This document shows, piece after piece, positions 1 through 12,196 of a stretch of DNA of 64,000 nucleotides. The translations under genes were made by a program, and so were the position numbers. The notes under the pieces are model-generated. The model searched no databases and had not been told where the DNA came from. It saw only the letters and a list, made by a program, of their open reading frames with translations. Source of the DNA: Cephalotus follicularis. Taxonomy: Eukaryota; Streptophyta; Magnoliopsida; Oxalidales; Cephalotaceae. Each line of letters opens with the position of its first letter. Position 1 is the first letter of the stretch. Where the stretch lies: positions 310,001 to 374,000 of the forward strand of contig BDDD01000320.1 in assembly GCA_001972305.1 (NCBI GenBank), read 5' to 3'.

Positions 1-2440
1 GCTTTTCTTCTTTTCATCTGAAGTTTTCCTTTGGCGAAGACGAGTTTTGCTTGAAGATCTTAGACCTTGTGTTCGTAGAGGTGAGATCTTCCTTTCTTCC
101 TCTTCCTTCCTCTGTTGTTTGGCAATGTGCGTGCCAAACCTCCCGTTTACAGTGGAGTTAGAGATGGTGATGGTGTTCTTGATGCTCCATGGTGGAATGC
201 TGAGCGTTGTGGATGGTCAGGATGACTATCCGAGGAAACGATCATGCATTGAAGGTTACGTGCATGTTTTCTCTCTATTTTTTTTGCAGACTATTCTAAG
301 TCTGTGTCCTTTGTTCTTGTAGCCATAGAGCCGAGCGTTGATGCTGAGCTATAGGAGCTGTGCGGAGGTATGGATAAGTGGTGAGTGGGACATTCCTTCT
401 TTTTATCTTGAAACAGTTGAGATTCTTAAGCTTATTGTGTGTCCTCAGGTTTTATGTTATTTCCTTCCATGGTGTCTTTGTTCTGGGAGTCGTTTCTTCC
501 TTGTTTTGACATATTCTTTCAGTTGATATTGATTTTTGAGCTTGTGAGATCGAGGTTCCGGGTGATATTTCCCTTTGTTATATCCTGATAATGTATATAT
601 GTCATAACTCTTGTGATAACATGTGTTGTTGGTTCTGGATACTGGATACTGAGGACCATGGTGACCGATAGGATACTTGCTATGGGATTCCCGATGAAGG
701 ATGGTTTGTGCGGTGATTCGCTGACCTACCTTTCGAAGTTCTCATACATGATTGCGGACGAGGGTGGTGCCTTGCGGTGATTTCCTAGCCCCTCAGTTGA
801 TGTTCGTGATCTGTTCGTCTCCCATGGGCTGGGTTCGACACTGATCAGTCAGCACCACTGCTGGAAGGCTAAGACTTGTGGCTCTCTGTATCGATACGTG
901 GCAGGTGGTGCACTCCCCGCAAGCCGATGATCTTCTTCTCCGGTTAAGGACTGTTGAGATTTGCTTCCGTGAAACTCGGCGCTAGTAGATGTATGGAAAT
1001 GGCCGAGGAGGGTTTTGGTAATGTGGCAGGTACCAGTATTCCTCTGTTCAATTGATCCCTAGAGTTCTTGATCCTTTTGTTGGGTCCTCGGGAAATTGAG
1101 TTTGGACACCTTGCTTTATTTTATCTCTCATATTATTGTTTCATAGCATTGTTGATATATACATGTCTTTTGCTATCTTTTATACTCCAAGTAGTCTTTT
1201 GATTCTTGTTGAGTGTCCTCAGATGGATGGCCGATGTGAGCTTGTTGGCTAGTTAGGCATAACCTTTTGCTCAGTGTCCTGTGTCATCAGGTGCTATGGA
1301 ATGCTTTCTTTCTCCTCTCACTAGTCTTTGCGCTAATCCCCTCCCTGGATGTTGTTTTGCAATCGAGGAAGCAGGTGCAGTTCTTCCTACATCGAACCAC
1401 GTTAAGGACTTGTTGTGAGGTAGACCGAGGAGTTTGCTCTTCCCCTAGCCTTCTCGGCTAGTTCCCTTCATGCATTTGGGACATACTTATGGGATATGTT
1501 TTTGGGTTGTTTTGTATCTTTTGTAACCAGACCTATGTAAACCCTGAGATGTTGGTGTACAATTTTTATCTTTTATGATATAGTGATTTGTTTATCTTTC
1601 TCCTCGGGTATCTTTTATCTTTGATGATGCTTGATGTTTTAGGTTGTTTAGACCTTAGTGCCGAGCTCCCGAGGTGAGACATGATGTATGATGTGTTTGG
1701 AAATAGTGGTTGGGCTCCGTTGACCTTAGATTTGACCTAGGTGCATGGCAGGTTTCCTCGGCTGGAAGCCAGATCATCTTGGTCGTTTCCCAAGCATGTC
1801 CCTGGTCCTAGAGAGGAAGTAGCCATACCACTAGGCTAGTCGGCAGTCCTCGGACGTGAGGCTTGCCTGGTACCTTGGGTGTGTCCTTGGACTTGTGCGA
1901 ATCCTCGGACATTATGGCGTGCTCTTGGATCCTTGTGCGTCTTTGGGCATTGGTACATCCCATGACATTTTGGTGTCCTAGAGCGTTTGGTTCCTTGGGT
2001 ATCCGAGGACTCCTAGTTCGTGTTGAGGCCTAAGTGCTTGGGTGTTTGTTACCGAGGTGAAGAGTTGTAGCGTTTGGCTCCTCGGGCTTTTGGTAGACCT
2101 TGGTGTTTGGCTGAGCAAGTGTGGGGCACATGTGGGCTCCTCGAGCCTAAGTGAAACAGGGAGTTTTGGGTCTCGAATAGTTTTCCTTAAGTCCTTAGCC
2201 CTTTTCTTTGGACACGGTGTGGTATCACGTGTCCTCTGCCCTGGTGTTCTTGTCGGGCTTTAGTGTCTTTGACGCCTGGAGCGTTTGCTCGGCGCTTTTG
2301 TTGGATAGGTTTTGTTTAGAGGGTTGTTGGCAGGTGTGCCATCCCTGGGAGAGCTCGTGTCCCCGAGTGTTTTGGGAACGGGACCTGTTAGCTAGAAAGT
2401 TCGGGGGGCGCTTTCTACACACATATTCGTCTCTCGCTCC
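1..2440. repeat. Non-coding LTR-like sequence, no gene seen
   Basis: No protein domain is recognisable; the short ORFs here look random. The sequence is rich in CCTCGG/CCGAGG words and reads like the U3/R part of a large gypsy LTR. It shares ordered landmarks with the LTR that starts at 62061: GTGAGTGGGACAT near 381 and near 62490, and TTTTTGGGTT followed by TATCTTTTGT near 1497-1530 and near 63690-63730. The two landmarks are separated by similar distances in both copies (about 1.1-1.2 kb). The window therefore probably opens a few tens of bases inside an LTR of that family. Boundaries are not defined, and part of the stretch could be internal rather than LTR sequence. Confidence 0.45.
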
Positions 2441-2640
2441 TGGTAAAAAGAAAAGAGAAAGAAAGAAACTGGGAGATAGAGAAAGAAAAAACAAAGAGAA
2501 AAGAAGAGAACGGGAGATAGAAAAAGAAAAGAGGAAGAGAGTCAGTGAGAGAAGAGAAAGAGATAAAGAAAGAGACGACGGATATGGAGAAACGAGAGAG
2601 AGACACGGTGAGAGGCTAGCTGTGCGGGCGATTTACTGCC
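2441..2640 (+). repeat. Purine-rich (GAAA/GAGA) tract
   Basis: About 200 bases are nearly pure purine on the plus strand, with irregular GAAAGA and GAGAGA units. The tract creates an artificial Lys/Arg/Glu-rich open frame (part of a 216-codon ORF, 2208-2858) that I do not regard as a gene. Similar GA tracts sit in the LTRs of elements 2 and 5. Confidence 0.7.
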
Positions 2641-3030
2641 GACATTGTCATCACCGCCGGTCTTTCAATGTGAGAAGGCGAGCACTCCTTGACAACGACG
2701 ATAATTCTCTTCTCCTCTCTGTTGTCTTTCTTCTCCTCCATGGATGCCGAAGCTTGGAGCTTCCATTTCGACCATACCCTTTCCACCGCCGTCGTCGTTA
2801 TAGGTGGAAGCTTGGTGGCACAAGAACGAGTTGTTGCTGTGTTAATGGCATATTGTAAGTAAGGCTGAAGGGAAGTGGCAGTTCGTCGATTCTGCTGCAA
2901 GTCCTCCCAATTCGCAAGCTCAATTGTTAACATGTACAATTTACATATGCTTTGATTCCTCATATTGTGATGGAAGAATTAGAGTGCTGAGTATGGATTA
3001 TATTATATTGAAATGGTTTTAATCTGGTTT
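2641..3030. other. Intergenic or LTR sequence, nothing recognised
   Basis: A C/T-rich stretch with CCG-type repeats (2650-2800) is followed by AT-rich sequence. A TGTGATGG at 2966 could be the start of the outer LTR that resumes after the insertions, but no matching target duplication was found beside its right end at 31284. Confidence 0.3.
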
Positions 3031-3245
3031 TGGATGCTGTCGTCGACCCCCCTGCTTCGTTCAATCCATCGACGCTTTGGCTAAAAGCGTCGACGCTTTG
3101 TGTTGATTTGTTGACGCCCCACACAAACAGTCGACACTTTGTTTTGAGCTATCGACACCTTGGCAAAGAGAGTCGATGCTTGGAGTAATCAGTCGACGCC
3201 TTGAGGGGGGACCAGTTGACACGTTATGTGTTTCTTGCATTTCTA
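3031..3245 (+). repeat. GTCGAC-centred motif array in the outer LTR
   Basis: About nine imperfect copies of GCGTCGACGCTTT (variants include CATCGACGCTTT, AGTCGACACTTT, AGTCGATGCTTG and AGTCGACGCCTT) are spaced roughly 25-35 bp apart. The best copy, near 3083-3099, contains the palindrome AAGCGTCGACGCTT. The same motif recurs in the copia LTRs at 15360-15740 and 18600-18990 and in the LTR-like region at 39030-39240. Further isolated copies occur near 3310-3345. Confidence 0.75.
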
Positions 3246-3883
3246 TGGGCTAATCAACGCAACTCGTCAACTCATAACGTTCAAGTGCAACATTATAGGG
3301 CAGCGCATAAACGTCGATGCCTAGCGCGATAGCATTGACGCCAAAATCCCCTATTTCATTCAAATAAACTATTTTACATGGGTTTCAATCCCAAATGATT
3401 CTAATACCAGACCAGCGTCCAAGGCTGCCGAGTAGACCTGCGCTATTGAATGCAGATCAGACCAACGTCCAGACTAAGTGAAACCCTCTCTTAATACCAA
3501 GTCCTATGAAATGGGCTTTATGGTTAAAGACCTATATGGTCTCAAACTCTGCACACACTGAGAGGACCGTGAGGGCTATGGACAGTGATTATGAATGGAT
3601 AGTATATGGATAGTGATTATGAATGGATAGTATATGTATGGTGATTGAGAACCCCAAGGATGCAGTAATAGTAGTCTAGCATTTCTGAGAAGCCTGATTT
3701 GGCTACGGTATACATATATACGTGTTTCTTGCCTTTTATGTTCAACTTATGAACATCATATAGTATACTCAGTAGGGTATTAATCCCTGCCTAGAACACT
3801 ATGAGTGCCTAGTCTGCTCTACCTTGGAAAAGCATATTAAGGAGAGTTTAACCATAGAACGATATGGATTGATATGGCCGGTG
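3246..3883. mobile_element. Left part of the interrupted outer LTR
   Basis: Non-coding sequence that belongs with 29939-31284, because both sides carry the same GGTGAACC...GGTGAATTCC tandem repeat and are separated only by complete retrotransposons with target duplications. No start of the LTR could be fixed. Short internal direct repeats occur at 3590-3650 (GGATAGTGATTATGAATGGA units). Confidence 0.45.
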
Positions 3884-3943
3884 AAGCCAAGGTGAATTCT
3901 GCAATAGCAGGTGAACCTATGGGTGAATTTCGCTCAAGGAGGG
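3884..3943 (+). repeat. Left end of the interrupted GGTGAA tandem repeat
   Basis: Two to three degenerate units of the type GGTGAACCTATGGGTGAATT are visible. The array breaks at 3943, where element 1 begins, and continues at 29934 after element 2. The last five bases, GAGGG (3939-3943), are one copy of the target site duplication. Confidence 0.7.
3939..3943. repeat. Target site duplication GAGGG (left)
   Basis: GAGGG lies directly before the LTR end at 3944 and again directly after the LTR end at 29933. TAGGG, one mismatch away, lies between elements 1 and 2 (13368-13372). Confidence 0.75.
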
Positions 3944-5129
3944 TGTCACATCCCGCTTCCATAACACAACATATATCATGGCAATTAAACATAAATTCAG
4001 CTTATACAAAGTGCGATAAAACTTAAAACTTTGCTTTAAACAATAATTTGCGGACGCCTTTAACGATTAGCTGAAAGTAAACAAAACCATGTGTCCCATA
4101 CCACATGATTCCCACAACATCACATTAAGTCATTGTTAAAAAGCCCACAAACGGAGCGTGATCCCAAAAGTCGATAAACCACATTAGAACATTAGTACAG
4201 TAATCCAAAGTACATCAGGTCTCAAGTACATTGTTTTACATTCATTTAAGTAAATAAACTCCGTCATATCCGATACGGGCATGCCCGACGATATCCAAAA
4301 CGCTGCATCAATCTGCAATAGTAGGGGGTTAGCCTTTGTCCTCACTCGGCTAAAGTCATAAGTGTAACTTACGGTCAACAATAAACAAAGCCATGACATG
4401 AATGCATCATGATGCAGTACATACTATATCTCGATGCATATATATATACCTATATACATATGCTATAACCACAATGTCATAGTTCACGGTATCACAATAT
4501 CACAATATCACATTTCACGATTCACAAACATGTCCCAAAAAGGACCACACAGATCTCGATGGGTACGAAGAGCGTCGCCAACTCCTGGCCCCAACGTCGT
4601 ACATCCCGTCATCGGCCCTGACTCCGGACGACACGAAGCAGGTCATAATGCAGTGAGTTCCCTAGCCATCTCCTGGCCTTTGGTTCAACCCGGCCACTAG
4701 CCATCGCTGGCATCTCCGCCACGCAACTAGTACTGCCACAAACACAATCACAATCAATATCACAGTCAATCATCACAATCACAATCACATCGATGCTCAA
4801 AATAGTTTTCAAAGTAGTTTATAAATCAAAGTACTTGAAAACAAACTCATTTTCACGATGTCACGGTTCTCGATTCACGATGTTTCAAAACTCAGTTCAC
4901 AATGTTCACAATCTCAATTCACAATGTTTTGGAAGCCATTTTCAATATTTTCCAAAAATATACATTTTGCTTAAACATACATTTTCATACAAAATAATGA
5001 TTTATAATAATCATGTATGCACTTCCAAAAAGATGATAGAACAGTTCACAATAAGTTATCACAATGCACAAATCAGTTTATTACAGTTCACAATGCATAC
5101 ACATGCTCACAATGCAAAACATACCCTAA

Positions 5130-5419
5130 CAGTCGGCTGTTTTCCTTCAAAAATCGGTTGTCCTAACATTGGCAGTCAACTGTCCTCACTCGATAGTCGG
5201 CTGTAATCCTTGACAGTCGGCTGTTCATACCCAATAGTCAGCTGCTGGCCTACAGCAGTCGGCTACTCAAGCCTCTGCAGGCATTTCTCAGTAAAACACA
5301 TGGACAGTTGACTGGCTCCCAAGCACAGTCGGTTGGTCCATTGAGTAGTCGGCTGTTCATACTGAACAGTCGGCTGGTGCTCTCGAGGAGTCGGCTGTCC
5401 CCTTTGGACAATCGACTGG
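5130..5419 (-). repeat. CAGTCGACTG/CAGCCGACTG array, distal block
   Basis: About ten copies of CAGTCGGCTG or its variants (minus-strand reading CAGCCGACTG), spaced about 20-30 bp, form this block in the 3' LTR of element 1. The central hexamer GTCGAC is self-complementary; GCCGAC matches the DRE/CRT core (A/G)CCGAC bound by plant DREB/CBF factors. The functional reading is inference. Confidence 0.8.
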
Positions 5420-5963
5420 TCCTACGGGCAGTGTACAAAACAACAGCAAAATACTAATCCAAAACTCGCAATAATCCATTACAACACAGAGCATTATCAC
5501 CACTACATCACATTCATGCTCATAACACAACACATTGCATGCATTTCATCTTATGGACAATATTATCGCTGAACTTAAATCACAAATATAACACTTCCCC
5601 TACCTTAGAACTCCAAGTTAGGAGTTGCAATCCACCTCTTTAAGTCCAATCCGAGGCTTTTGAACTCCCACAACTCGTCCAGCAACTCCAACAGGTTTGG
5701 TTCTTGCCACTGGTTCGAGTCTCAAAGTCCTTAGCTTAACACAAAGCACCTTGGATCAACAACACACTCGTTTTCTCCTCTTTCTCTCCACTCTTTTAAT
5801 TTCTCTTCTCCTTTATGTGAAAATAGTGAAGATTGGAGGAGGAACAACGTATTTTTTATGGAGAAAACACATCCCCCTCTCTTCTGCCGACATTAATACA
5901 AAACACTCCCCCTTTTTTCTGCCAACAGTCTGGTGCGCATGTTGTGCTGCCAAACCTGTTGAT

Positions 5964-6093
5964 AGTCAACTGCCTCGACCTGGCAGTCGGCTGTTTCTGC
6001 CAACACTCCCCCAGCCGGATGCTTCCCACAGCAGTTGGCTGGTTCCTTCACCAAGGGGGTCCAGTCGGCTGCCTCCTTCTGGCAGTCAGCTGC
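5964..6093 (-). repeat. CAGTCGACTG/CAGCCGACTG array, proximal block
   Basis: Four to five motif copies lie about 140-270 bp inside the LTR start (minus-strand sense). The matching block in the 5' LTR is 13094-13223. Confidence 0.75.
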
Positions 6094-6236
6094 CCACCCT
6101 GCACAACACACACTTCACAACTTCTCTTGCAACTTTTCAACACACAAAAGAGGAAATTCATGATTCTCATTAATTCAAAGCGTAAATTACATTAGAAATA
6201 CATCATTACACTTTAATTAAAATCCCGGGCGTTACA

Positions 6237-6250
6237 TCCATCCCTCCTTC
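6237..6250 (-). other. Polypurine tract of element 1
   Basis: On the minus strand GAAGGAGGGATGGA directly precedes the 3' LTR start, as expected for the plus-strand primer of LTR retrotransposons. Confidence 0.75.
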
Positions 6251-7600
6251 AAGGAATTTCATCCTCGAAATTAAAACAGTACTAAAACAAAGGAGGGTAC
6301 GCTCTCTAATGTCCTCCTCGCGTTCCCAAGTCGCCTCATTGGGTCGATGGAATTGCCACTGAACCCTCACCATAGGAATGGTTCGGTTCCTCAATACCTG
6401 TGTCTTCCAATCAAGAATCTGTACCGGTAACTCCTCGCAAGAAAGGTCATCTCGCACAGGAACCAAATCATAATTCAAGACATGTGACAGGTCTCGAATA
6501 TATCTCCTTAGCATAGACACATGGAAGACATCGTGCACATTTGACAGTGCAGGAGGCAAAGCAAGCTGATAAGCCACTTCCCTAACTCTCACTAAGATCT
6601 CAAAAGGACCAATATAGCGCGGAGCTAACTTTCCCTTCTTCCCAAATCTCTGCACACCCTTTGACGGCGAAACCTTTAAAAACACATGATCACCAACGTC
6701 GAAAGTCAGAGGCCTCCTCTTGACACTGTCCACATAACTCTTCAGCTTGCTTTAAGCCGCAAGCAGTTTCTCCCTGATAAACCCGACTTTTTCAGAAGTC
6801 TCCTCCACCAGATCCGACCCAAGCAAAGGTCGCTCGCCAACCTCATCCCAACAAATGGGTGATCTACACTTCCTTCCAAACAGTGACTCGTATGGTGCCA
6901 TACCAATACTGGAATGATCGCTGTTATTATAAGAAAACTCTATCAGAGGAATGAGGTCCTCCCAAGTACCAGCAAAGTCAATAATACAAGCTCAGAGCAT
7001 ATCCTCCAAGGTCTGGATGGTACGCTTTGACTGGCCATCTGTCTGTGGGTGGAAGGCAGTGCTAAGGTTCAGCTTCGTCCCAAAAGCTGTCTGAAACCTC
7101 TTCCAGAAGTTGGAAGTGAAAATCGAGTCTTTGTGATAGACTATGCTCACTGGAACACCGTGTAGTCTCACTACCTCCTTCACATACAACCGAGCCAACT
7201 TGCTCGCAGAATCAGTAACATGAGTAGGCAAAAAGTGTGCTGACTTCGTGAGCCGGTCCACAATGACCCACATTGCATTGTGACGGTTCTGAGTCAGGGG
7301 AAAATCCGAAACAAAATCCATCGTCACATGCTCCCATTTCCACTCTGGAATCGGTAAAGGCTGTAACAAACCCGCTGGCCTCTGATGCTCAGCCTTGACA
7401 GTTTGACAAGTATAGCACTTTGCAACATAGTCAGCAATCTCATTCTTCATATCGTATCACCAATAGTTTTTCTTCAGATCTTGATACATATTGGTGCTAC
7501 CAGGATGTATGCTATACTGAGATTTGTGAGCCCCATAAAGCAACTCACCTTTCAGTGCATCATCATTCGGGAGACACACTCGTCCCCGAAATCTCAATAT
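6240..7600 (-). pseudogene. Integrase with chromodomain-like tail, element 1 (broken)
   Basis: The region encodes the zinc-binding N-terminus (HKSQYSIH then CYTC), the catalytic core (MDFVSDFP; DRLTKSAHFLP), the C-terminal domain (GDHVFLKVSP; GPFEIL) and a chromodomain-like tail (VLRNRTIPMVRVQW, then EATWEREEDIR), typical of plant chromoviruses. Of the D-D-35-E triad only the first Asp remains: the second position reads YHKD where element 2 has YDRD, and the Glu position reads QSKR where element 2 has QSER. Stops interrupt it: TGA in the YW(W)YDM region near 7454, TGA near 6993 and TAA near 6753. A frameshift near 7600 separates it from the upstream linker. The protein would have inserted element cDNA into chromatin; this copy is inactive. 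Confidence 0.88.
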
Positions 7601-8260
7601 GCCATCATCATGTACCCAAAAATCAGACTCAGATTCTCTCGAATCTCTTGCAACTCAGGATCATGCACTTGAGCATCCTTTATTCGACCCAGTAGTACTG
7701 GCTGAGCTTGCATGCTAGCCACAAAAACCCCCGGTGCTTGATTAAATGGAGACCATTGTTGGAAATCCTCTAGCATCTTCCACTGGGATATCATCGTGTT
7801 AGCAATCATAGCCTTACGGCTTAAGGCATCCACGACCACATTCGCTTTCCCGGGATGGTACTGAATACTGCAGTAATAGTCATTAAAGAACTCAACCCAT
7901 CACCGTTGTCTCATGTTTAGTGTATCTTGACAGAAAAGATACCTCAAACTCTTGTGGTCACTGAAAATCTCAAACGGTGGCCCATTTAAGTAATGTCTAC
8001 ATTTCTGAAGAGCACAAATAATCGCGACCAATTCAAGGTCGTGCGTCGGGTAATTCTCCTCATATGGCTTTAGCTTCCGCGAAGCATAAGCGATCACTCT
8101 ACCTTGTTGCATCAACACACCACCGAATCCCTTACCCGAAGCATCACTATAGACTATGAAGCCCTCGTTACCCTCAGGTAACGCCAAAACAGGAGCGAAA
8201 ACAAATCGATCCTTCAGATCACAAAAACTGGCTTCACATTCATCATCCCAGATAAATAAA
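7594..8260 (-). pseudogene. RNase H domain and RH-IN linker, element 1 (broken)
   Basis: The RNase H part (about 7900-8245) shows [15 protein letters not shown], the [20 protein letters not shown] segment and [11 protein letters not shown], which are hallmarks of gypsy RNase H. The frame stops at 7900 where element 2 has Trp (MRQWRW in element 2; TGG to TGA here). It continues as VDALSRKAM, the conserved end of RNase H, into the linker before integrase, and then loses frame near 7594. Its role is removal of the RNA strand during reverse transcription. A one-base frame change near 8260 separates it from RT. Confidence 0.87.
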
Positions 8261-8264
8261 GTCT

Positions 8265-9205
8265 TATTTTTAAAGCTTCGTCAACGGTGCAGCTATCCTC
8301 GAGAAGTTCTGAATGAACCTCCGATAATAACCTACGAAACCAAGAAAACTGCGCACCTCAGTCACATTCCTTGGTTGAGGCCAATCACGCACCACCTCTG
8401 TCTTCGACAGATCCACCACCAAGCCCTTTCCAGATACAATTTGACCAAGAAAAATCACATGGTCGAGCCAAAACTCACACTTGCCAAACTTGGCATACAA
8501 CCGATGCTCTCTGAGAATCTACAAAACTAATCTCAGATGATAGGCATGCTCCTCCTCATTCCTTGAGTACACCAGTATGTCATCAATAAACACTACTACA
8601 AACTAATCCAGGAACGGTCGAAACACATTGTTCATCAATGACATAAACGCTGCCGGTGCATTGATGACACTAAACGGCATTACCAAGAACTTATAATGAC
8701 CATACATAGTCCGAAAGGCAGTCTTCTCTATATCTCCTTCCTTTACTCTCAGCTGGTGATAACCCAACTTCAGATCGAGTTTGGAGAACACCCTTGACCC
8801 TTGCAACTGGTCAAACAAATCCTCAATATGTGGGAGAGGATACTTATTCTTGATAGCAGCCTTATTCAACATCCTGTAGTCGATACAAAGCCTCATTGAC
8901 CCATCTTTCTTCTTCACAGATAACACTGGCGTGCCCCATGGAGAAACACAAGGCCATACAAAACCATTATCAATCAGGTCTTGCAACTGTAATTTCAACT
9001 CTCTCAACTCTGCAGGAGCCATTCGATAAGGCGCCTTAGAGATAGGAACCGTACCTGGTGCTAGGTCGATCACAAACTCCATGCTCCACCTCGGTGGTAA
9101 AGACACCAAGTCTATGGGAAACACATATGGAAATTCATTCACAACCAGAACTTCCTCCACGCTCTTACCTTTCTCCTTCCTTTTGTCAATCATGTGTGCC
9201 AACAC
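8265..9205 (-). pseudogene. Reverse transcriptase, element 1 (broken)
   Basis: The longest open piece (8603-9205) carries the canonical gypsy RT path: [66 protein letters not shown] and [11 protein letters not shown]. The catalytic box FVVVFIDDILVYS follows after a TAG stop (CAG in the relative) at about 8605, so the FIDD aspartates are intact. A second TAG lies near 8521. The tail [25 protein letters not shown] is in the piece 8270-8500. Of the three gypsy copies in this window, this one keeps the RT active site best. Confidence 0.92.
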
Positions 9206-9620
9206 ATCCTTTTTTCTAGATATCTCGATGCCCGAATAAAAGATATAATCGGCGTCGAGAACCCTTTGTTTCCTTTGAACTGTATAGTAATTCCATCATG
9301 TAAGCAAAAATCTACAGTATTGTTGTAACAGTCCATGTATGCACGGTAAGCTAACAACCAGTCCATACCCAAGATGACATAAAATTCATGTATGGGCAAT
9401 ACAATCAAATATGCATACACTAGAACACCTGCCATAGAAATCTTGCAACCCCTATACACCGAATCTGTACACATGGAACCTCCAGTAGGTGTACTCACAT
9501 CAAGAACATAGGGCATGCAATCAGGAGACACATTTAAACATGATGCAAAATGGGAAGCAATAAAAGAATGCGATGCTCAAGAATCCATCAACACTCTAGC
9601 AGAGAAGCCATAAACATATA
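9190..9620 (-). pseudogene. Aspartic protease, element 1 (broken at the active site)
   Basis: The retropepsin-like segment reads VLMDS, a stop, then ASHSFIA, where element 2 has VLMDSGAPHSFI. The glycine codon of the catalytic D-S/T-G triad is therefore a TGA stop (near 9582). Downstream the open piece 9190-9531 keeps YVLDVSTPTGGSMCTDSVY and VILGMDWL, the conserved second half of the gypsy protease. The domain would process the Gag-Pol precursor. Confidence 0.85.
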
Positions 9621-10890
9621 CAGTACCTCCCACAACAGAAGTAGACTCTGGAACCTCTGTCTAGGTGAGAATGAAAACTCTACCTTTCACTATGCCTTTG
9701 CTAGTATCTCTTCGCTGTGATGGTCCTGCTGCAGAACCGCTACCACTCGCTGGCCCAGTAGGTACTGTCGCTGTTCCTCTCGGGCAATCCCTCACTGAGT
9801 GACCCGCTGTGCCATACCTCAAACACCACCCTTTCGTTGCCCAACAATCTTTTTTCTGGTGACCTATACGACCGCAGTGAAAGCGAACACCAGTCCTCGC
9901 ATCACTCCCCTGACTAGGAGCACCCTACGAAGCTGTCTGCTGAGATCTATTCCTCGGCGATTTTGATGGGGAACCACTGCCCTGCCATTTTGACAACGCT
10001 GGCCTAGACTGATTAGATGTCTGCTTGCTCTGCTGTGCTCGGGCTCTCCTGGCCTAGTCCTCATTCAACACACTCTCTATCAACCTCTCATTCTGGGCGA
10101 CCTCCACAAAAGTACCCAGCTCCGTAACTCTGATCTGAGACAAAAGATCCAGTCGTAAACCCCTCAGAAACCTCCGGATTTTCTTTTCCTCATCTGCCAC
10201 CAGATAGGCTGAATGCCTAGCAAGCTCCACAAACCTGGCCTGGTACTCGGCCACAGTTGTGTGACCCAAACGCAGCTCCAAGAGCTCCATCTCTCTCCCC
10301 TCCTGCTCTATCCGAGGTACATAAGTCACCAAGAACTCCTCTTGAAACCCCTCCCAATTACCAGCAACTCTGGTGGCCTCCCATTTAGCCTTGATAATGT
10401 CCCACCAATGAGTGGCCTCACCTCATAATCGGTACACAGCAAATCTCAGTTTCTGCCTGTCGGTGCATTCCATCACCTCAAAGATCTTCTCTAGATCCTG
10501 TAGCCACCTCTCAGCAGTAGTGGCATCAAGCTCCCCCTTGAAACTGGGTGGATTCTGTCTCATGAACCTCTCGAGGTTCCTTCCAAACCGATTACCATAA
10601 TCATGTATGCCCTGAGCATGAGCCATCTGCTGAGGCTGAGCTTGAGCATACAATCTCCGCATCTCCTCCATGTTCTCTATATTAGCGGCCATCTGTTGCT
10701 GATTAGCAGCTATCTGCTATTGGATGTGGTCAGCGATGCGGTCCATCGGATCTCTCACATTAGGTGCTGCCTCCGGAACATTCATGTTGGCAGCCACCCC
10801 AAGATTCACCTCCTCAGGAACATCCTCATCAACAACTCTACGCCTTCCGCATCTTCTCGGACCGTCCGTTTGTTCCTATAATAGAATAAC
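9620..10890 (-). pseudogene. Gag (capsid/nucleocapsid), element 1 (broken)
   Basis: The N-terminal part (10423-10692) matches element 2 almost residue for residue (MEEMRRLYAQAQPQ; GNRFGRNLERFMRQNPPSFKG). The capsid-like retrotransposon gag segment (10054-10332) contains ELLELRLGHTTVAEYQARFVELARHS. A zinc-knuckle region near 9860-9890 reads HCGRIGHQKKDCW, with the first Cys apparently lost, and a second degenerate knuckle follows (CLRYGTAGHSVRDC). Stops divide the frame in at least three places, and the initiating region near 10850-10890 is also degraded. Confidence 0.85.
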
Positions 10891-10994
10891 ATTAACCATC
10901 AGTAACAGTCTTAAATCATTAATGAACTTTCCATATAGGAACACTTATTTAATTGCCAAGGATTATATCCCAGCTAAGCATATAATGTCTATAT

Positions 10995-11006
10995 GCTCTG
11001 ATACCA
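10995..11006 (-). other. Primer binding site, initiator Met tRNA
   Basis: The minus strand reads TGGTATCAGAGC, the complement of the 3' end of plant initiator Met tRNA, four bases inside the 5' LTR end at 11011. Confidence 0.9.
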
Positions 11007-12196
11007 CTGCTGTCACACCCCGCTTCCATAATACAACATATATCATGGCAATTTAACATAAATTCAGCTTATACGAAGTGCGATAAAACGTAAAACTTTG
11101 CTTTAAACAATAATTTGCGAAAGCCTTTAACAATATTCTGAAAGTAAACGGAACCATGTGTCCCATACCACATGATTCCCACAACATCAACATTAGGTCA
11201 TTGTTAAAAAGCACACAAATGGAGCGTGATCCCAAAAGTCGATCAACCACATTAGAACATTAGTACAGTAATCCAAAGTACATCAGGTCTCAAGTACATT
11301 GTTTTACTTTCATTTAAGTAAAAAAACTCCGTCATATCCGATACGGCCATGCCCGACGATATCCAAAATGTTGCATCAATCTGCAACAGTAGGGGGTTAG
11401 CCTTTGTCCACACTCAGCTAAACACATAAGTGTAACTTAGGGTCAACAATAAACAAAGCCATGACATGAATGCATCATGATGCAGTACATGCTAAATCTC
11501 GATCCATATAAATATACCTATATACATATGCTATAACCACAATGTCATAGTTCACGGTATCACAATATCACAATATCACATTTCACGATTCACAAACATG
11601 TCCCAAAAAGGACCACACAGATCTCGATGGGTACGAAGAGCGTCGCCAACTCCTGGCCCCAACGTCGTACATCCCGTCATCGGCCCTGACTCCGGAAGAC
11701 ACGAAGCAGGTCATAATGCAGTGAGTTCCCTAGCCATCTCCTGGCCTTTGGTTCAACCCGGCCACTAGCCATCGCTGGCATCTCCGCCACGCAACTAGTA
11801 CTGCCACAAACACAATCACAAACAATATCACAATCAATCATCACAATCACAATCATCTCAATGCTCAAAACAGTTTTCCAAATAATTTATAAATCAAAGT
11901 ACTTGAAAACAAACTCCCTTTCACGATGTCACGGTTCTCGATTCATGATGTTTCAAAACTTAGTTCACGATGTTCACAATCTCAGTTCACAATGTTTTGG
12001 AAGCCATTTTCATAATTTTCCAAAAATATACATTTTACTTACACAACATTTTCGTACAAAATAATGATTTATAATAATCATGTATGCACTTCCAAAAAGA
12101 TGATATAACAGTTCATAATCAGTTATCATAATGCACAAATCACTTTATCACGGTTCACAATGCATACACATGCTCACAATGCAAAACAGACCCTAA

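Larger units (their letters stand above)
3944..6236 (-). repeat. 3' LTR of element 1
   Basis: 2293 bp. On the minus strand it begins TGTAACGCCCGGG and ends GCGGGATGTGACA. It contains the two motif blocks described separately (5130-5419 and 5964-6093). It is about 64 bp shorter than the 5' LTR; nearly all of this is due to missing units of the CAGTCGACTG array. The minus-strand block GAGGACAAAGGCTAACCC near 4330-4347 is conserved in several LTR families of this window. Confidence 0.9.

Noticed and set aside
2208..2858. 216-codon ORF rich in Lys, Arg and Glu
   Set aside because: It comes from a purine tract, has no domain, changes composition abruptly outside the tract and lies in LTR-like sequence.
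5697..6195. Overlapping ORFs of 158 and 120 codons inside LTRs (also 12791-13347)
   Set aside because: They lie wholly in LTR U3 sequence, are not conserved as frames between the two LTRs, and have no recognisable domain.
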